DNA from: Halomonas organivorans
GTDB lineage: Bacteria > Pseudomonadota > Gammaproteobacteria > Pseudomonadales > Halomonadaceae
DNA length: 64,000 nucleotides
Reading direction: 5' to 3'
NCBI RefSeq assembly: GCF_014192055.1
Contig: NZ_JACHXM010000010.1
Coordinates: 1-64,000 of the forward strand
Positions 22,683 to 33,748 of the stretch are shown here, one piece after another. Below the pieces are notes generated by a model that made no database searches, was not told where the DNA came from, and saw only the letters and a list, made by a program, of their open reading frames with translations. The translations under genes and the position numbers were made by a program. Each line of letters starts with the position of its first letter. Position 1 is the first letter of the stretch.

Positions 22683-23750
22683 TTAAATAAAACTTTCACG
22701 CAGACCATCCAGCTTCTTCACCAAATCCTCTGCCCTGAGATGGGTATACCGCCTCAGCATCTGCATCGACTTGTGGCCACTGATCGCGGCGACCTCCTGG
22801 TCAGACAGCCCGGCCTCTACCAGCCGGCTGACGGCCTCATGGCGCAGGTCATGGAAGCGGAAGTCATCGAGCCTGGCCTGCTTCTTGGCCTGGTTCCAGA
22901 GCTTGGTGTAGGCGTAGGGGCCGCGCTTTCCATCCTTTCCAGGCTCGCCAAAGAACACCAGATCACAATCGAGCGGGCGCACCGGGTTGTTCAGCGCCTG
23001 CTTGAACACCTCGGTGGCGGCCTGAGTCAGCGGCACCAGGCGGGCTTCGTTGTTCTTGGTGTCTGTGAGGCGCACCACGCGGCGTTTCACGTCGACCTGG
23101 GAGCGAGTGAGGGTCAGGATCTCTGAGGAGCGCATGCCCGTCTCCAGGGCGATTCTGGCGATCCAGGCCAACATGGGATTGCTGTGCTGCCGTAGCACGG
23201 CGAACAGGCGCTTCTCCTCGTCGGCGCTCAGGCGCCGGTCGCGCCCTTCTCCAGGGCTGGGTTTGCGGATGTTTTGGACGGGGTTGTAGGACAGGCCCAG
23301 ACCCCATTCCTGGATGGCCACGGTGTAGAGATGGCCGAGCAAGGCGAGCTCCAGGCGCACGGTATTGGCGCTGATAGGCTGGCCACGATGGCCAATACTG
23401 TTCAGGCGGGTGTCACGGAAGTTGGCAATCAGCTCCGGCGTCAGGGCCGCGAGGGAGTACTTGCCCAAGTGCTCGATCAGCGTGCTGGCCTTGTGGCGCT
23501 CGCTCTTTTGGGTGCTGGGTTTCTTGGTGGGTGTGACGTCGGCCAGGTAGCGCTTGAGGGCTGCTTCGAGCGTCATGCGCTCCGAAGCGCTGCGCTGGAT
23601 ATAGACACCGCGCACCATTTCGTCTTCGGTGCGGCGTGCCCAGTCCTGGGCGTCTCGTTTGGTGCGGAAGGTCTTGGCGGTGGTGGGCCAGCCGGTCTTG
23701 CGGATGACGGCTTTCCAGCTACCGGCAGGGGTCTTAACGATGGTGGCCAT
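22683..23750 (-). CDS. Site-specific tyrosine integrase of the element
   Basis: This 355-residue integrase has an N-terminal arm-binding domain (SWKAVIRKTGWPTTAKTFRT), a core-binding SAM-like domain (residues 60-160) and the catalytic set Arg207 (TGMRSSEIL), Lys232, His300 and Arg303 (FHDLRHEAVS), His326 (SGHKS) and the nucleophile Tyr335 (RRYTHL). It lies 98 bp from the 3' end of tRNA-Ile(CAT) and reads away from it, so the tRNA end is very likely the attachment site. All catalytic residues are present, so it should be active. Confidence 0.95.
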   Translation of the reverse strand: MATIVKTPAGSWKAVIRKTGWPTTAKTFRTKRDAQDWARRTEDEMVRGVYIQRSASERMTLEAALKRYLADVTPTKKPSTQKSERHKASTLIEHLGKYSLAALTPELIANFRDTRLNSIGHRGQPISANTVRLELALLGHLYTVAIQEWGLGLSYNPVQNIRKPSPGEGRDRRLSADEEKRLFAVLRQHSNPMLAWIARIALETGMRSSEILTLTRSQVDVKRRVVRLTDTKNNEARLVPLTQAATEVFKQALNNPVRPLDCDLVFFGEPGKDGKRGPYAYTKLWNQAKKQARLDDFRFHDLRHEAVSRLVEAGLSDQEVAAISGHKSMQMLRRYTHLRAEDLVKKLDGLRESFI

Positions 23751-23847
23751 GAAAGTCTCCAGGGGGCTGAAGGATCGGCACTGTACCGAAACTGTACCCT
23801 TGGACTATGGGACTCACCAGGTAAAATTCGTAAGACACTGATTTAAT

Positions 23848-23924
<77 letters not shown>

Positions 23925-24006
23925 GTATCAGCGGTTGCGTATGATAGCGAAAGCCGCCGGCCGAGGCCAGCGGCATCATTTTTCCAGGCTAGGGAAAGTG
24001 GCATTC

Positions 24007-24060
24007 CCAGAGGCGCCAATCGGCGCCATCGCTCAGTGAAACTGAGCTCCTACAGGTCGG
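24007..24060. repeat. REP-like palindromic element
   Basis: GGCGCC-AATC-GGCGCC is followed by GCTCAGT-GAA-ACTGAGC and TCCTACAGG. Read backwards this is a TGTAGGAGC-stem-GAT-second-stem layout, like gamma-proteobacterial REP sequences and like the units at 53.4-54.2 kb. It lies between the propeller gene and the tRNA. Confidence 0.6.
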
Positions 24061-24116
24061 AGCCCAACCTGGGGGCTGCAGACCTGCCATGCCAGCGGCA
24101 TGGCGATCCGACCGGG

Positions 24117-25154
24117 TCAGCCCATCTCCAGAATGGTATAGGGCGCTTCGCAGGCGTGGCGCTCGTCGCGTTCGTCGACGCTGCCGAGCTTGAGGTTGCG
24201 GTCGTTGTCGTAGGCCACGAACAGTCGCTCGCGGTCGAGCACCGCCAGGCCTTCGGCCTTGTGCTCGAACTCCAGCGGCGCGCCCTCGGGGGTGGTCACC
24301 AGCCGCGGGATCTCGCCGTCGCGGAACTCCTCCAGGCTCATCTCCCACAGGTAGCCGCCGATGCGTTCCTCGCCGCCCTCCTCGACCTCGAAGCTGGTCA
24401 GTAGGTAAAGCCGGGCGTGGTAAGGGTCGTATTCCAGGCTGGAGAGCCCGCACTCGAAGCGCACGCCGGCCTGCTCGTGGGGCACGAAGCTGAAGTGCTC
24501 GCGCAGGGCGTCGATGAACTCGATGTTGCCGCCGTCGGTGATCTGGTAGTGCGCCCCCACCACGCGGCTCACGTACGCGAAGTCGTCGTGGGCGTTGCCC
24601 TGCTCGCGCACGCCGAACAGCAGCAGGCCATCGCCGCGGTTGCCGGGCACCGCGGCCAGCCCCTCGATCTTGTAGTAGGGAAAGCCGATGGCCGCGTCGA
24701 GCTTGCGGCGCAGCTCCAGCGAGCCCTCCACGCCGTCGCGCGGGTCGGGGTCCACCACCTGCACGGCTTCGGGCTCGCCCAGCGGCCAGATCAGCAGGTG
24801 ATTGTAGTCGTTCAGCGCATGGCTCTCGTCGTCGATACGGTCGAAGCCGGTCACCGCCAGCACGTGGCGGCCGTCGGTGGTCAGCGCGAAGTCCTCGTAC
24901 TTCACCGCCTGCTGGAGACGCTGGGTGGTGAAGTATTCCAGCCGCGTATCGTCGGGGCCCTCGGGCGTCAGCGGCAGGGCGAACACCGCGGAGCGCTCGT
25001 TGCCGGGCACCGGCTTGTCGCTGGCCAGCAGCAGCCGCTCGCCGTCGTAGAGCACGGCCGAGATCTCGGCGTTGACGATCTTGCCGGCCTCGTCGCGCAG
25101 CCCGGCGGGAAAGCAGTGGATGGTGCCTTGCTGCAGGATCCGTGCGTTGGCCAT
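24117..25154 (-). CDS. Hypothetical beta-propeller-like protein
   Basis: The 345-residue product starts at the ATG at 25154 behind GGAGG. It has no signal peptide. Repeated blade-like strands occur (AVLYDGERLLLASDKPVPGN, HVLAVTGFDRIDDESHALND, LLLFGVREQGNAHDDFAYVS, LFVAYDNDRN), as in DUF3616 or phytase-like esterase propellers. The family assignment is tentative and no catalytic site is clear. It is divergent from the TonB receptor gene to its right and is the first core gene after the tRNA. Confidence 0.6.
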   Translation of the reverse strand: MANARILQQGTIHCFPAGLRDEAGKIVNAEISAVLYDGERLLLASDKPVPGNERSAVFALPLTPEGPDDTRLEYFTTQRLQQAVKYEDFALTTDGRHVLAVTGFDRIDDESHALNDYNHLLIWPLGEPEAVQVVDPDPRDGVEGSLELRRKLDAAIGFPYYKIEGLAAVPGNRGDGLLLFGVREQGNAHDDFAYVSRVVGAHYQITDGGNIEFIDALREHFSFVPHEQAGVRFECGLSSLEYDPYHARLYLLTSFEVEEGGEERIGGYLWEMSLEEFRDGEIPRLVTTPEGAPLEFEHKAEGLAVLDRERLFVAYDNDRNLKLGSVDERDERHACEAPYTILEMG

Positions 25155-25368
25155 GGATAGCCTCCGTGTGGGAATGGCGAAGCTTGCCCAGCCTAATACA
25201 GCCGCTGGGCGCCGCGCGATGACCTCGCTGCCATGCATGCCCTGAGGTGTCCCGGGCTATCTCGTCGCACGCCCCCGCCTGTCGCGGCCCAGGCCCGTAT
25301 CGACCTCGATTACGAATAAGAACCTTTCTTGTTCTTTGCATATTTGGCTATACTCGCCGGCTCTTCAT

Positions 25369-25387
25369 GCAATTGACATCCATTATC
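25369..25387 (+). promoter_or_regulatory. Fur-like box upstream of the first TonB receptor
   Basis: GCAATTGACATCCATTATC matches the 19-bp GATAATGATAATCATTATC consensus at 13 positions by eye, with a perfect right half. It lies 19 bp before the start codon, so binding should block expression when iron is plentiful. Confidence 0.55.
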
Positions 25388-25406
25388 AGAAAGATTCAGG
25401 GAACCC

Positions 25407-27539
25407 ATGAACCCACGTCACCTGGCCGCCAGCGTTGCGGCCCTGACCGGCGCCCTAGCCGGCCCGACCTTCGCCCAGGCCGCTGCCCAAGCCACCAATG
25501 AGACCGACATTCAGGACACCATGGTGGTGGTCGGCTCGCGCACCCCCACCGAGATCAGCCGCATTCCCGGGGCGGTGTGGGTCGTCGACCAGCAGCAGCT
25601 GCAGACGCAGCTGCGCACCGGTGCCGACCTGAAGACGGCCCTGGGCAAGCTGGTGCCCGGCCTGGACCTGGCGCCCCAGGGGCGCACCAACTACGGCCAG
25701 AACATGCGCGGGCGCAGCGTACAGGTGTTGATCGATGGCGTGTCGCTGAACAGTTCTCGGGGCCTGTCGCGCCAGTTCGATGCCATCGACCCCTTCAACA
25801 TCGAGCGCGTCGAGGTGCTCTCGGGGGCCAGCAGCCTCTATGGTGGAGGCGCCACCGGCGGCCTGATCAACATCATCACCAAGAAAGGGGATCGAGAGGG
25901 CATCCACCTGGCCACCGAGGCCGGCATGACCTCCGGCTTCAACGGCGCCGACGACCTGGACTACCGCCTCGCCCAGTCGATGAGCGGCGGCAACGAGACC
26001 GTCCGCGGCCGCCTCGCCGTGGCCTACCAGGACAACGGCCGCCACTTCGATGCCGGCGGCGACGAAATCTTCCCCGACATCGCCCAGACCGACCTGCAGG
26101 ACAATCGCAGCATCGACGTCATGGGCAGCCTGGACGTGCAGCTGACCGAGCAACAGAGCCTGCAGTTCGGCGCCCAGCTGTACCGCTCCGGCTACGAAGG
26201 GGATCGCGGGGTCTACTTCCCGAACCTGGACGCCGCCAGCCCCGACCTGAACGACGCCGAGATCCGCGACGGCTATGCCTCCGACCGCGATCCGGCCACC
26301 GACCGCAAGATGGTCAACCTGCAGTATCACCATGCCGACCTGCTCGGCCAGAATTTCTACCTGCAGGCCTTCCACCGCGAGGAAGAAGCCAGCTTCCAGG
26401 CCTTCCCCTATCCGGTGGCCGGCGGATCGGAGTTCCGCGCCTCCCGGCAGAACACCGACCTCTCGGGCCTCAAGGCGCTGTTCGATGCCGACCTCACCGA
26501 CACCCTGTCGCTGACCTACGGCCTGGATCTGGACCGCGAGTCATTCGACGCCACCCAGATGACCTTCGACAAGGCCGTCTCCGACGCCAGCGGCGGCCTG
26601 GTGCAGGAAGAGGCCGGCGTGACGCCGCGCTACCCCAGCTACAGGGTCGACGGCATCTCGGCCTTCGCCCAGGGGGAATGGCAGGCCACCGAGGGGCTGC
26701 AGCTCTCCGCCGGCGTGCGTCGCCAGCACATGGACGTCGAGGTCGAGGACTTCCAGGGAATTCCCGGCGGCGAGAACGACTATGACGCCACCCTGATCAA
26801 CGCCGGTGTCCTCTACGACTACGGCAACGGCCACCAGAACTGGCTGCAGTTCAGCCAGGGCTTCGAGCTGCCCGACCCGGCCAAGTACTACGGCAAGAGC
26901 GCCGAGGTCAGCGTCGACCAGAACCCGCTGTCCGCCATCAAGACCGACCAGGTCGAACTGGGCTGGCGCTACAACAGCGGCGCCTGGATGACCCAGGCGG
27001 CGCTCTACTATGCCTGGTCCGACAAGGCCGTGGAGAATGCCGAGGATCTCAGCGTCAGCGTGGTCGAGGAGAAGAAGCGCGACTACGGCTTCGAGGGCGC
27101 CGTGACCCGCTACTTCGACAGCGGCCTCGAGGCCGGCGCGACCCTGCACCTGGTACGCTCCGAGCAGGAAAACGCCGACGGCGAATGGGAAAAGCGTGAC
27201 GCCCGCTACGCCTCGCTGTCCTCCGCCACCGCCTTCCTCGGCTGGCAGGACCTCCAGGGCGAGCGCTCGGCGCGCCTGCAGGCCAACCACGCCTTCGACC
27301 TGGAGGACGACAACGACCGCGAGATCGACGGCTTCACCACCCTGGACCTGAACCTCCGCCAGGCCCTGCCGGTCGGGGAAGTCAGCCTCGGCGTGGCCAA
27401 CCTGCTGGACAAGGAGTATTCCACCGTCTGGGGGCAGCGCGCCGCGATGTTCTACTCCCCCTATTACGGCCCGGAATACCTCTACGACTATCAGGGCCGC
27501 GGTCGGACCTATACCCTGACCTGGTCCATGGACTATTAG
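25407..27539 (+). CDS. TonB-dependent ferric-siderophore receptor (IutA-like group)
   Basis: This is a 710-residue outer-membrane receptor. The signal peptide runs to about PTFA-QAAA, followed by the TonB box DTMVVVGSRTP, a plug domain (SLYGGGATGGLINIITKKGD) and a 22-strand barrel ending YTLTWSMDY. It resembles the receptor at 43316 more than the two FhuA-like ones, notably in the end GRGRTYTLTWS. Receptors of this group take up citrate-based hydroxamate or carboxylate siderophores, so it may serve the siderophore made at 54-62 kb; that link is an inference. A Fur-like box precedes it and a hairpin terminator follows. Confidence 0.9.
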   Translation: MNPRHLAASVAALTGALAGPTFAQAAAQATNETDIQDTMVVVGSRTPTEISRIPGAVWVVDQQQLQTQLRTGADLKTALGKLVPGLDLAPQGRTNYGQNMRGRSVQVLIDGVSLNSSRGLSRQFDAIDPFNIERVEVLSGASSLYGGGATGGLINIITKKGDREGIHLATEAGMTSGFNGADDLDYRLAQSMSGGNETVRGRLAVAYQDNGRHFDAGGDEIFPDIAQTDLQDNRSIDVMGSLDVQLTEQQSLQFGAQLYRSGYEGDRGVYFPNLDAASPDLNDAEIRDGYASDRDPATDRKMVNLQYHHADLLGQNFYLQAFHREEEASFQAFPYPVAGGSEFRASRQNTDLSGLKALFDADLTDTLSLTYGLDLDRESFDATQMTFDKAVSDASGGLVQEEAGVTPRYPSYRVDGISAFAQGEWQATEGLQLSAGVRRQHMDVEVEDFQGIPGGENDYDATLINAGVLYDYGNGHQNWLQFSQGFELPDPAKYYGKSAEVSVDQNPLSAIKTDQVELGWRYNSGAWMTQAALYYAWSDKAVENAEDLSVSVVEEKKRDYGFEGAVTRYFDSGLEAGATLHLVRSEQENADGEWEKRDARYASLSSATAFLGWQDLQGERSARLQANHAFDLEDDNDREIDGFTTLDLNLRQALPVGEVSLGVANLLDKEYSTVWGQRAAMFYSPYYGPEYLYDYQGRGRTYTLTWSMDY

Positions 27540-27575
27540 GCTCTATACGACAACTGAGGGCTCTCGCCCCACCCC

Positions 27576-27598
27576 GCGCCCACCCACTCGGTGGGCGC
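27576..27598 (+). terminator. Hairpin terminator after the TonB receptor
   Basis: GCGCCCACC-CACTC-GGTGGGCGC is a perfect 9-bp stem 37 bp after the stop. Only a short T-containing tract follows, so termination may be partial. Confidence 0.55.
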
Positions 27599-27622
27599 TG
27601 TCGTTTCGCCGCCCGCCATTTT

Positions 27623-27641
27623 GATAACGATTACCATTTGA
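27623..27641 (+). promoter_or_regulatory. Fur-like box upstream of fhuF
   Basis: GATAACGATTACCATTTGA fits the Fur consensus at about 13 of 19 positions and lies 39 bp before the fhuF start. Confidence 0.6.
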
Positions 27642-27679
27642 TATAAGATACCGACGTTTCCTTCGGCGGTGGATGTGCC

Positions 27680-28429
27680 ATGACTCTCGCGCTGTCGCAG
27701 CTCTATATCGGCCCCCTGCAGCACCTGCCACCCCCGCAGGTCGCGGCGACGCCCGCGGCCGACAGCGTGCCCGCCCGCCACCTGCTCGATCCCGCCTATC
27801 TGGCCGCGCTGCTCGAGCGCTTCGGCGTCCAATACGGCAACGGCGACCGCCGGGCCGTGGCCTCGCTGTGGTCCAAGTGGCATTTCAGCGCGCTCTGCGC
27901 CCACGGCCTGGCCGCCAACCTGCTGCTGGAACGCGACCTGCCGCTGGGGCTGGACGAGCTGCACCTCGCACAGTCGTCGGAGGGCCAGACTACCGGGCTC
28001 CATCTGCTGCACGCCGGCCGGCCGCTCGATGAGCTCGACGGCCTGTCTCGCTTCGCCACCCTGCTCGATGGCCACCTGACGCCGCTGATCGAGGCCCTGG
28101 CCTCCCTCACCGGGGCCTCACCCAAGGTGTTCTGGAGCAACGCCGGCAACTACTTCGAGTACTTCGCCGGCGCCCTGCCGAGCCATCCCATGGCCTCGCC
28201 CCACGGCGCCGACGAGGCCCACCGCCTGATGGCCAGCCGCCAGCTGGCCGATGGGCGCCGCAACCCGCTGTATCGTCCGGTGCGCTATCTCGAGTCCGGC
28301 GACGCCGAGGCACCGCGTCGGGTGCGTCGGCTGTGCTGCATCCGCTACCTGCTCGACGAGCTCGGCTACTGCGGCAACTGCCCGCTCGAATGCCGAGGCG
28401 ATGCCCGAGCGGCAAAGGCGGTCTCTTGA
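27680..28429 (+). CDS. fhuF: Ferric-siderophore reductase FhuF
   Basis: The 249-residue protein ends with the FhuF [2Fe-2S] motif: RRLCCIRYLLDELGYCGNCP with Cys219, Cys220, Cys231 and Cys234. A family-typical N-terminal domain (LWSKWHFSALCAHGLAANLL) precedes it, with FWSNAGNYFEYF in the middle. FhuF reduces ferric iron in hydroxamate complexes in the cytoplasm and so releases it. A Fur-like box precedes the gene. It overlaps the AraC regulator by 4 bp (TTGA), so the two are coupled. Confidence 0.9.
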   Translation: MTLALSQLYIGPLQHLPPPQVAATPAADSVPARHLLDPAYLAALLERFGVQYGNGDRRAVASLWSKWHFSALCAHGLAANLLLERDLPLGLDELHLAQSSEGQTTGLHLLHAGRPLDELDGLSRFATLLDGHLTPLIEALASLTGASPKVFWSNAGNYFEYFAGALPSHPMASPHGADEAHRLMASRQLADGRRNPLYRPVRYLESGDAEAPRRVRRLCCIRYLLDELGYCGNCPLECRGDARAAKAVS

Positions 28430-29370
28430 GCGCGATCGCTTCCCAGGTACGCCAGCATACCGCCCGCGACTTGCAGGCCTACGGGCGGCGTTACGGCATC
28501 GATTACCGGGTGCCGGCGCTGCACGCCAGGGCCGAGGAGCCGGTGGTGCGCGGCGAGGTCCGCGAGATGGCCCTGGGCCAGGGCATGGAGCTGGTGGCCT
28601 CCGACGTGGAGGTGCTGCATCGCTACGACTCCCGCTCCCGGGCGCCCTCGCCGCTGTCGATCGTGGTCATGCTGGAGGGCCGGGCCGAGGTTCGCCTGGC
28701 GGACCGCCGCCTGGTCCTGACGCCGGGCACGGCGCTGAGCGTGCAGCTCGATGCCCGCCACGGCCTGCAGGCCACCCAGCCCGCCGGGCAGCGCATCCGT
28801 GCCCTGACCCTGGGGCTCGGCGAGGCGCGCCTGGCCGAGCTGGGCGCGGCGCCTGCGGGCCACGAGGGCTCGCGCATGCATGCCTGGCAGCTGCCCACCC
28901 CGCTGCGCCAGGGGCTCGAACAGGCCCTGGCCTCGCCGCTGCCCGAACGCACCCAGGGCCTGTTGCTGGAAGGCCTCGGCCTGCAGCTGCTGGCCCACGG
29001 CCTGCCACCGAGCCTGGCGCATGACCCCGCGCCCTCGGCACGACTTTCACCGGGGGAATATCAGCGCCTGGTGCGCCTTCGTGCCACCCTGGAGGAGACC
29101 CCCGCCGCCGAGCATCGCCTGGAGACCCTGGCCCAGGCGGCCGCCATGAGCCCCGCCAGCCTGCGGCGCAAGTTCCGGGCGGCCTTCGGCCGCAGCGTCT
29201 TCGACTACCTGCGCGACTGCCGGCTCAGCCTCGCCCACGACTATCTCCAGCGCGGCTACAGCGTGCAGCAGGCCGCCCACTTCTGCGGCTACCGCCACGC
29301 CACCAACTTCGCCACCGCTTTCCGGCGCCGCTACGGCGTGTCACCGAGTTCCCTCGGCCACGCGAACTGA
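28426..29370 (+). CDS. AraC-family regulator of iron uptake (PchR-like)
   Basis: The 314-residue product ends with an AraC double helix-turn-helix: LETLAQAAAMSPASLRRKFR and YSVQQAAHFCGYRHATNFAT. The N-terminal half (SIVVMLEGRAEVRLADRRLV) is a cupin-like sensor. In PchR and relatives this domain binds a ferric siderophore and activates the cognate receptor. It probably starts at TTG 28426, overlapping the fhuF stop; earlier in-frame starts would extend inside fhuF. The likely target is the receptor gene that follows at 29477. Confidence 0.85.
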   Translation: MSAIASQVRQHTARDLQAYGRRYGIDYRVPALHARAEEPVVRGEVREMALGQGMELVASDVEVLHRYDSRSRAPSPLSIVVMLEGRAEVRLADRRLVLTPGTALSVQLDARHGLQATQPAGQRIRALTLGLGEARLAELGAAPAGHEGSRMHAWQLPTPLRQGLEQALASPLPERTQGLLLEGLGLQLLAHGLPPSLAHDPAPSARLSPGEYQRLVRLRATLEETPAAEHRLETLAQAAAMSPASLRRKFRAAFGRSVFDYLRDCRLSLAHDYLQRGYSVQQAAHFCGYRHATNFATAFRRRYGVSPSSLGHAN

Positions 29371-29423
29371 GCATCACGCATAGATGAGTGAGCGTGGCGC
29401 ATACCTCGACCCGCCCCATAAAA

Positions 29424-29442
29424 AGCAATAATTCTCATTACT
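29424..29442 (+). promoter_or_regulatory. Fur-like box upstream of the second TonB receptor
   Basis: AGCAATAATTCTCATTACT fits the Fur consensus at about 11 of 19 positions, best in the CATTA core, 34 bp before the start codon. Confidence 0.5.
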
Positions 29443-29476
29443 TAGCGTTACCCATTCACATCACAGGATCCCCCTC

Positions 29477-31555
29477 ATGCCGACCCCACGCCCCCTGGCA
29501 CTGGCGGTAGCGCTCGCCGCTGCCGGCTCGTCGCTCATGGTCCAGGCCCAGGACACCGAACAGCTCTCCACCCTGACCGTCACCGGCACCGCGGCGACCA
29601 AGACGGAGACACCGTTCAGCGAGACGCCCCAGGCCATCTCGGTCATCGAACGCGAGGAGTGGGAAGAGCGCGGCGCCGAAACGGTGCAGCGCGCCGCCGA
29701 CTACACCCCCGGCGTCTTCACCAACCAGATCGGTGCGTCCAATCGCTACGACTATCTGGTGCTGCGCGGCTTCTCCGACGGCAGCATCAACAACACCTTC
29801 CTCGACGGCCTCAAGGTGATGGGCGATGCGGGCTCGTTCAGCTCGATGGTCATCGACCCCTACTTCCTCGACAGCATCGAGGTGGTCAAGGGGCCGGCCT
29901 CGGTGCTCTATGGCCGCGCCTCCCCCGGCGGCCTGGTGGCGCTGACCAGCAAGCGCCCCGAGTTCGAGCGTTCGGGCCAGCTGCGCCTGGGCGTCGGCAA
30001 CAACGCCCACAAGAGCGCCGCCTTCGATCTCACCGGCCCGCTGGACAACGAGCGCCGCCTGGCCTACCGGCTGACCGGCCTGGCGCGCAGCGCCGACACC
30101 CAGTTCGGCCCGGTCGAGGAGCAGCGCTACGCCCTGGCGCCCTCGCTCACCTGGGACGCCACCGATGACACCAGCCTGACGCTGTACGCCTACCTGCAGA
30201 AGGATCCCGAGGGCGGCTACCACTCCGGCCTGCCGTTCGAGGGCACCATAAAGAATCACGCCGGCCGTCGGCTCTCCAACACCTTCTTCGAGGGCGAGGA
30301 GGACTTCGAGGCCTTCGAGCGCGAGCAGCGGATGTTCGGCTATGCGCTGGAGCATCGCCTCAACGACGCCCTGACCTTTCGCCAGAACGCCCGCTACCTG
30401 AACGCGGACGTCACCATGAACCAGGTCTACGCCTACGGCTGGGCCAACGATACCGACCTCATCCGCTACTATTCCGGCGGCCAGGAGGACCTCAAGGCCT
30501 GGACCGTCGACAACCAGTTGCAGGCCGAGCTCACCACCGGCGCCGTCGACCACACCCTGCTGTTCGGCGCCGACTACCAGCAGCGCGAGAACGACGTGCT
30601 CTGGGACTACGGCACCACCGCCTTGCTCGACGTGACAGACCCGCAGTACGGCAGCGACGTCGCGATCTACCAGACCGACGACCAGCAGCGCGACCTGAAC
30701 CAGACCGGCGTCTACCTGCAGGATCAGATGGCCGTCGGCAACTGGCACATGGTGCTGGGCCTGCGCCACGACTGGGTCGACATCGAGAACACCAACGAAG
30801 GCACCGGCACCCGCAGCGAACTGGACGACACCCAGCTCAGCGGCCGCGCCGGGCTGCTGTATCGCTTCGACAACGGCGTCTCGCCCTACGTCAGCTACTC
30901 CACCTCTTTCTCGCCCAATGCCTATGCCGACGCGAACGGCGACCTGCTGGCGCCCACCGAGGGCGAGCAGGTCGAGACGGGCCTGAAGTTCCAGCCCAAT
31001 GGCACCCGGGACCGCTACAGCCTCGCGCTGTTCCACATCTCCCAGGAGAACGTCGCCACCAAGGACCCCAACGAGAGCTTCTACCGCGCGGTGGGCGAGA
31101 TCGAGTCCCAGGGCGTCGAGCTCGAGGCCCATACCCAGCTGACCGACAACCTGCGTCTCCAGGCCGGCTACAGCTTCACCGACGTGACCTACGCCAAGAC
31201 CGAGGACGACACCCAGGGCAACGCCGCCAACCAGGTGCCGCGTCACCAGGCCAGCGTCTGGGCCAACTACGCCTTCGACCGCGGCGCCCTGGCGGGCCTG
31301 GATGCCGGGCTCGGCGTGCGCTATCACGCCGACATCCACGCCGACGAGGAAAACACCGAGAAGGTCCCGGACTACACCCTGGTCGACGCCACCCTCGGCT
31401 ATGACATGTCCCGCGTGGGCCTCGACGGCGTCTCGGCGCGACTCAACGTCGGCAACCTGCTCGACAAGGAGTACGTCGCCTCCTGCTACGACCTCAACTA
31501 CTGCTACTTCGGCGCCGAGCGCAGCGTGAAGGCCACCCTCAGCTACGATTTCTGA
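29477..31555 (+). CDS. TonB-dependent siderophore receptor (FhuA/FhuE-like group)
   Basis: This 692-residue receptor has a signal peptide ending near MVQA-QDTE, the TonB box LSTLTVTGTAA, a plug (SVLYGRASPGGLVALTSKRP) and a barrel closing in VKATLSYDF. The Cys pair in ASCYDLNYCYFGAERS near the C-terminus is typical of ferrichrome-type receptors. It follows fhuF and an AraC regulator and precedes the fhuCDB operon, so ferric hydroxamates are the likely substrate. A strong terminator hairpin follows. Confidence 0.9.
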   Translation: MPTPRPLALAVALAAAGSSLMVQAQDTEQLSTLTVTGTAATKTETPFSETPQAISVIEREEWEERGAETVQRAADYTPGVFTNQIGASNRYDYLVLRGFSDGSINNTFLDGLKVMGDAGSFSSMVIDPYFLDSIEVVKGPASVLYGRASPGGLVALTSKRPEFERSGQLRLGVGNNAHKSAAFDLTGPLDNERRLAYRLTGLARSADTQFGPVEEQRYALAPSLTWDATDDTSLTLYAYLQKDPEGGYHSGLPFEGTIKNHAGRRLSNTFFEGEEDFEAFEREQRMFGYALEHRLNDALTFRQNARYLNADVTMNQVYAYGWANDTDLIRYYSGGQEDLKAWTVDNQLQAELTTGAVDHTLLFGADYQQRENDVLWDYGTTALLDVTDPQYGSDVAIYQTDDQQRDLNQTGVYLQDQMAVGNWHMVLGLRHDWVDIENTNEGTGTRSELDDTQLSGRAGLLYRFDNGVSPYVSYSTSFSPNAYADANGDLLAPTEGEQVETGLKFQPNGTRDRYSLALFHISQENVATKDPNESFYRAVGEIESQGVELEAHTQLTDNLRLQAGYSFTDVTYAKTEDDTQGNAANQVPRHQASVWANYAFDRGALAGLDAGLGVRYHADIHADEENTEKVPDYTLVDATLGYDMSRVGLDGVSARLNVGNLLDKEYVASCYDLNYCYFGAERSVKATLSYDF

Positions 31556-31598
31556 GCCGGCCGTTACGACGCTTCGCCACTACACCACGACGACGCAA

Positions 31599-31627
31599 AC
31601 CGGCGGCCCTCGGGCCGCCGGTTGTTT
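31599..31627. terminator. Strong terminator between the receptor and the ABC exporter
   Basis: ACCGGCGGCCC-TC-GGGCCGCCGGT is a perfect 11-bp stem followed by TGTTTGG. It lies between converging genes and probably stops both. Confidence 0.75.
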
Positions 31628-31679
31628 GGTGCGTTGCATCTTGCCGCCCGGCCGTCCTGCGCCGAACTCTCGGGAGCCG

Positions 31680-33476
<1,797 letters not shown>

Positions 33477-33656
33477 GCGTGACTCTCCATGACAGCGCAA
33501 GGGGGCGTCGCCCGACGGCCTCATGCACCGCCAGGCGAGCGGGGATGGCTACCATACCCTGTCGCCGGGCCCCTGTCCCGTCGCCACGGCCTCCGTCCGG
33601 GGACGGTCCGACAGCCATCGTCATCGCGATGAATCGAGGCTCAACAGCAGTACATT

Positions 33657-33675
33657 GATAACCATTCTTATTCCA
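33657..33675 (+). promoter_or_regulatory. Fur-like box upstream of fhuC
   Basis: GATAACCATTCTTATTCCA fits the Fur consensus at about 11 of 19 positions in the divergent spacer between the ABC exporter and fhuC, 75 bp before the fhuC start. Confidence 0.5.
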
Positions 33676-33748
33676 GGTACCCTCGGGCAGTCGCCCGTTT
33701 CCGGCCTTCTTCCGGGCGGAGCGCACTCTACGAGCCACGGAGTCCACC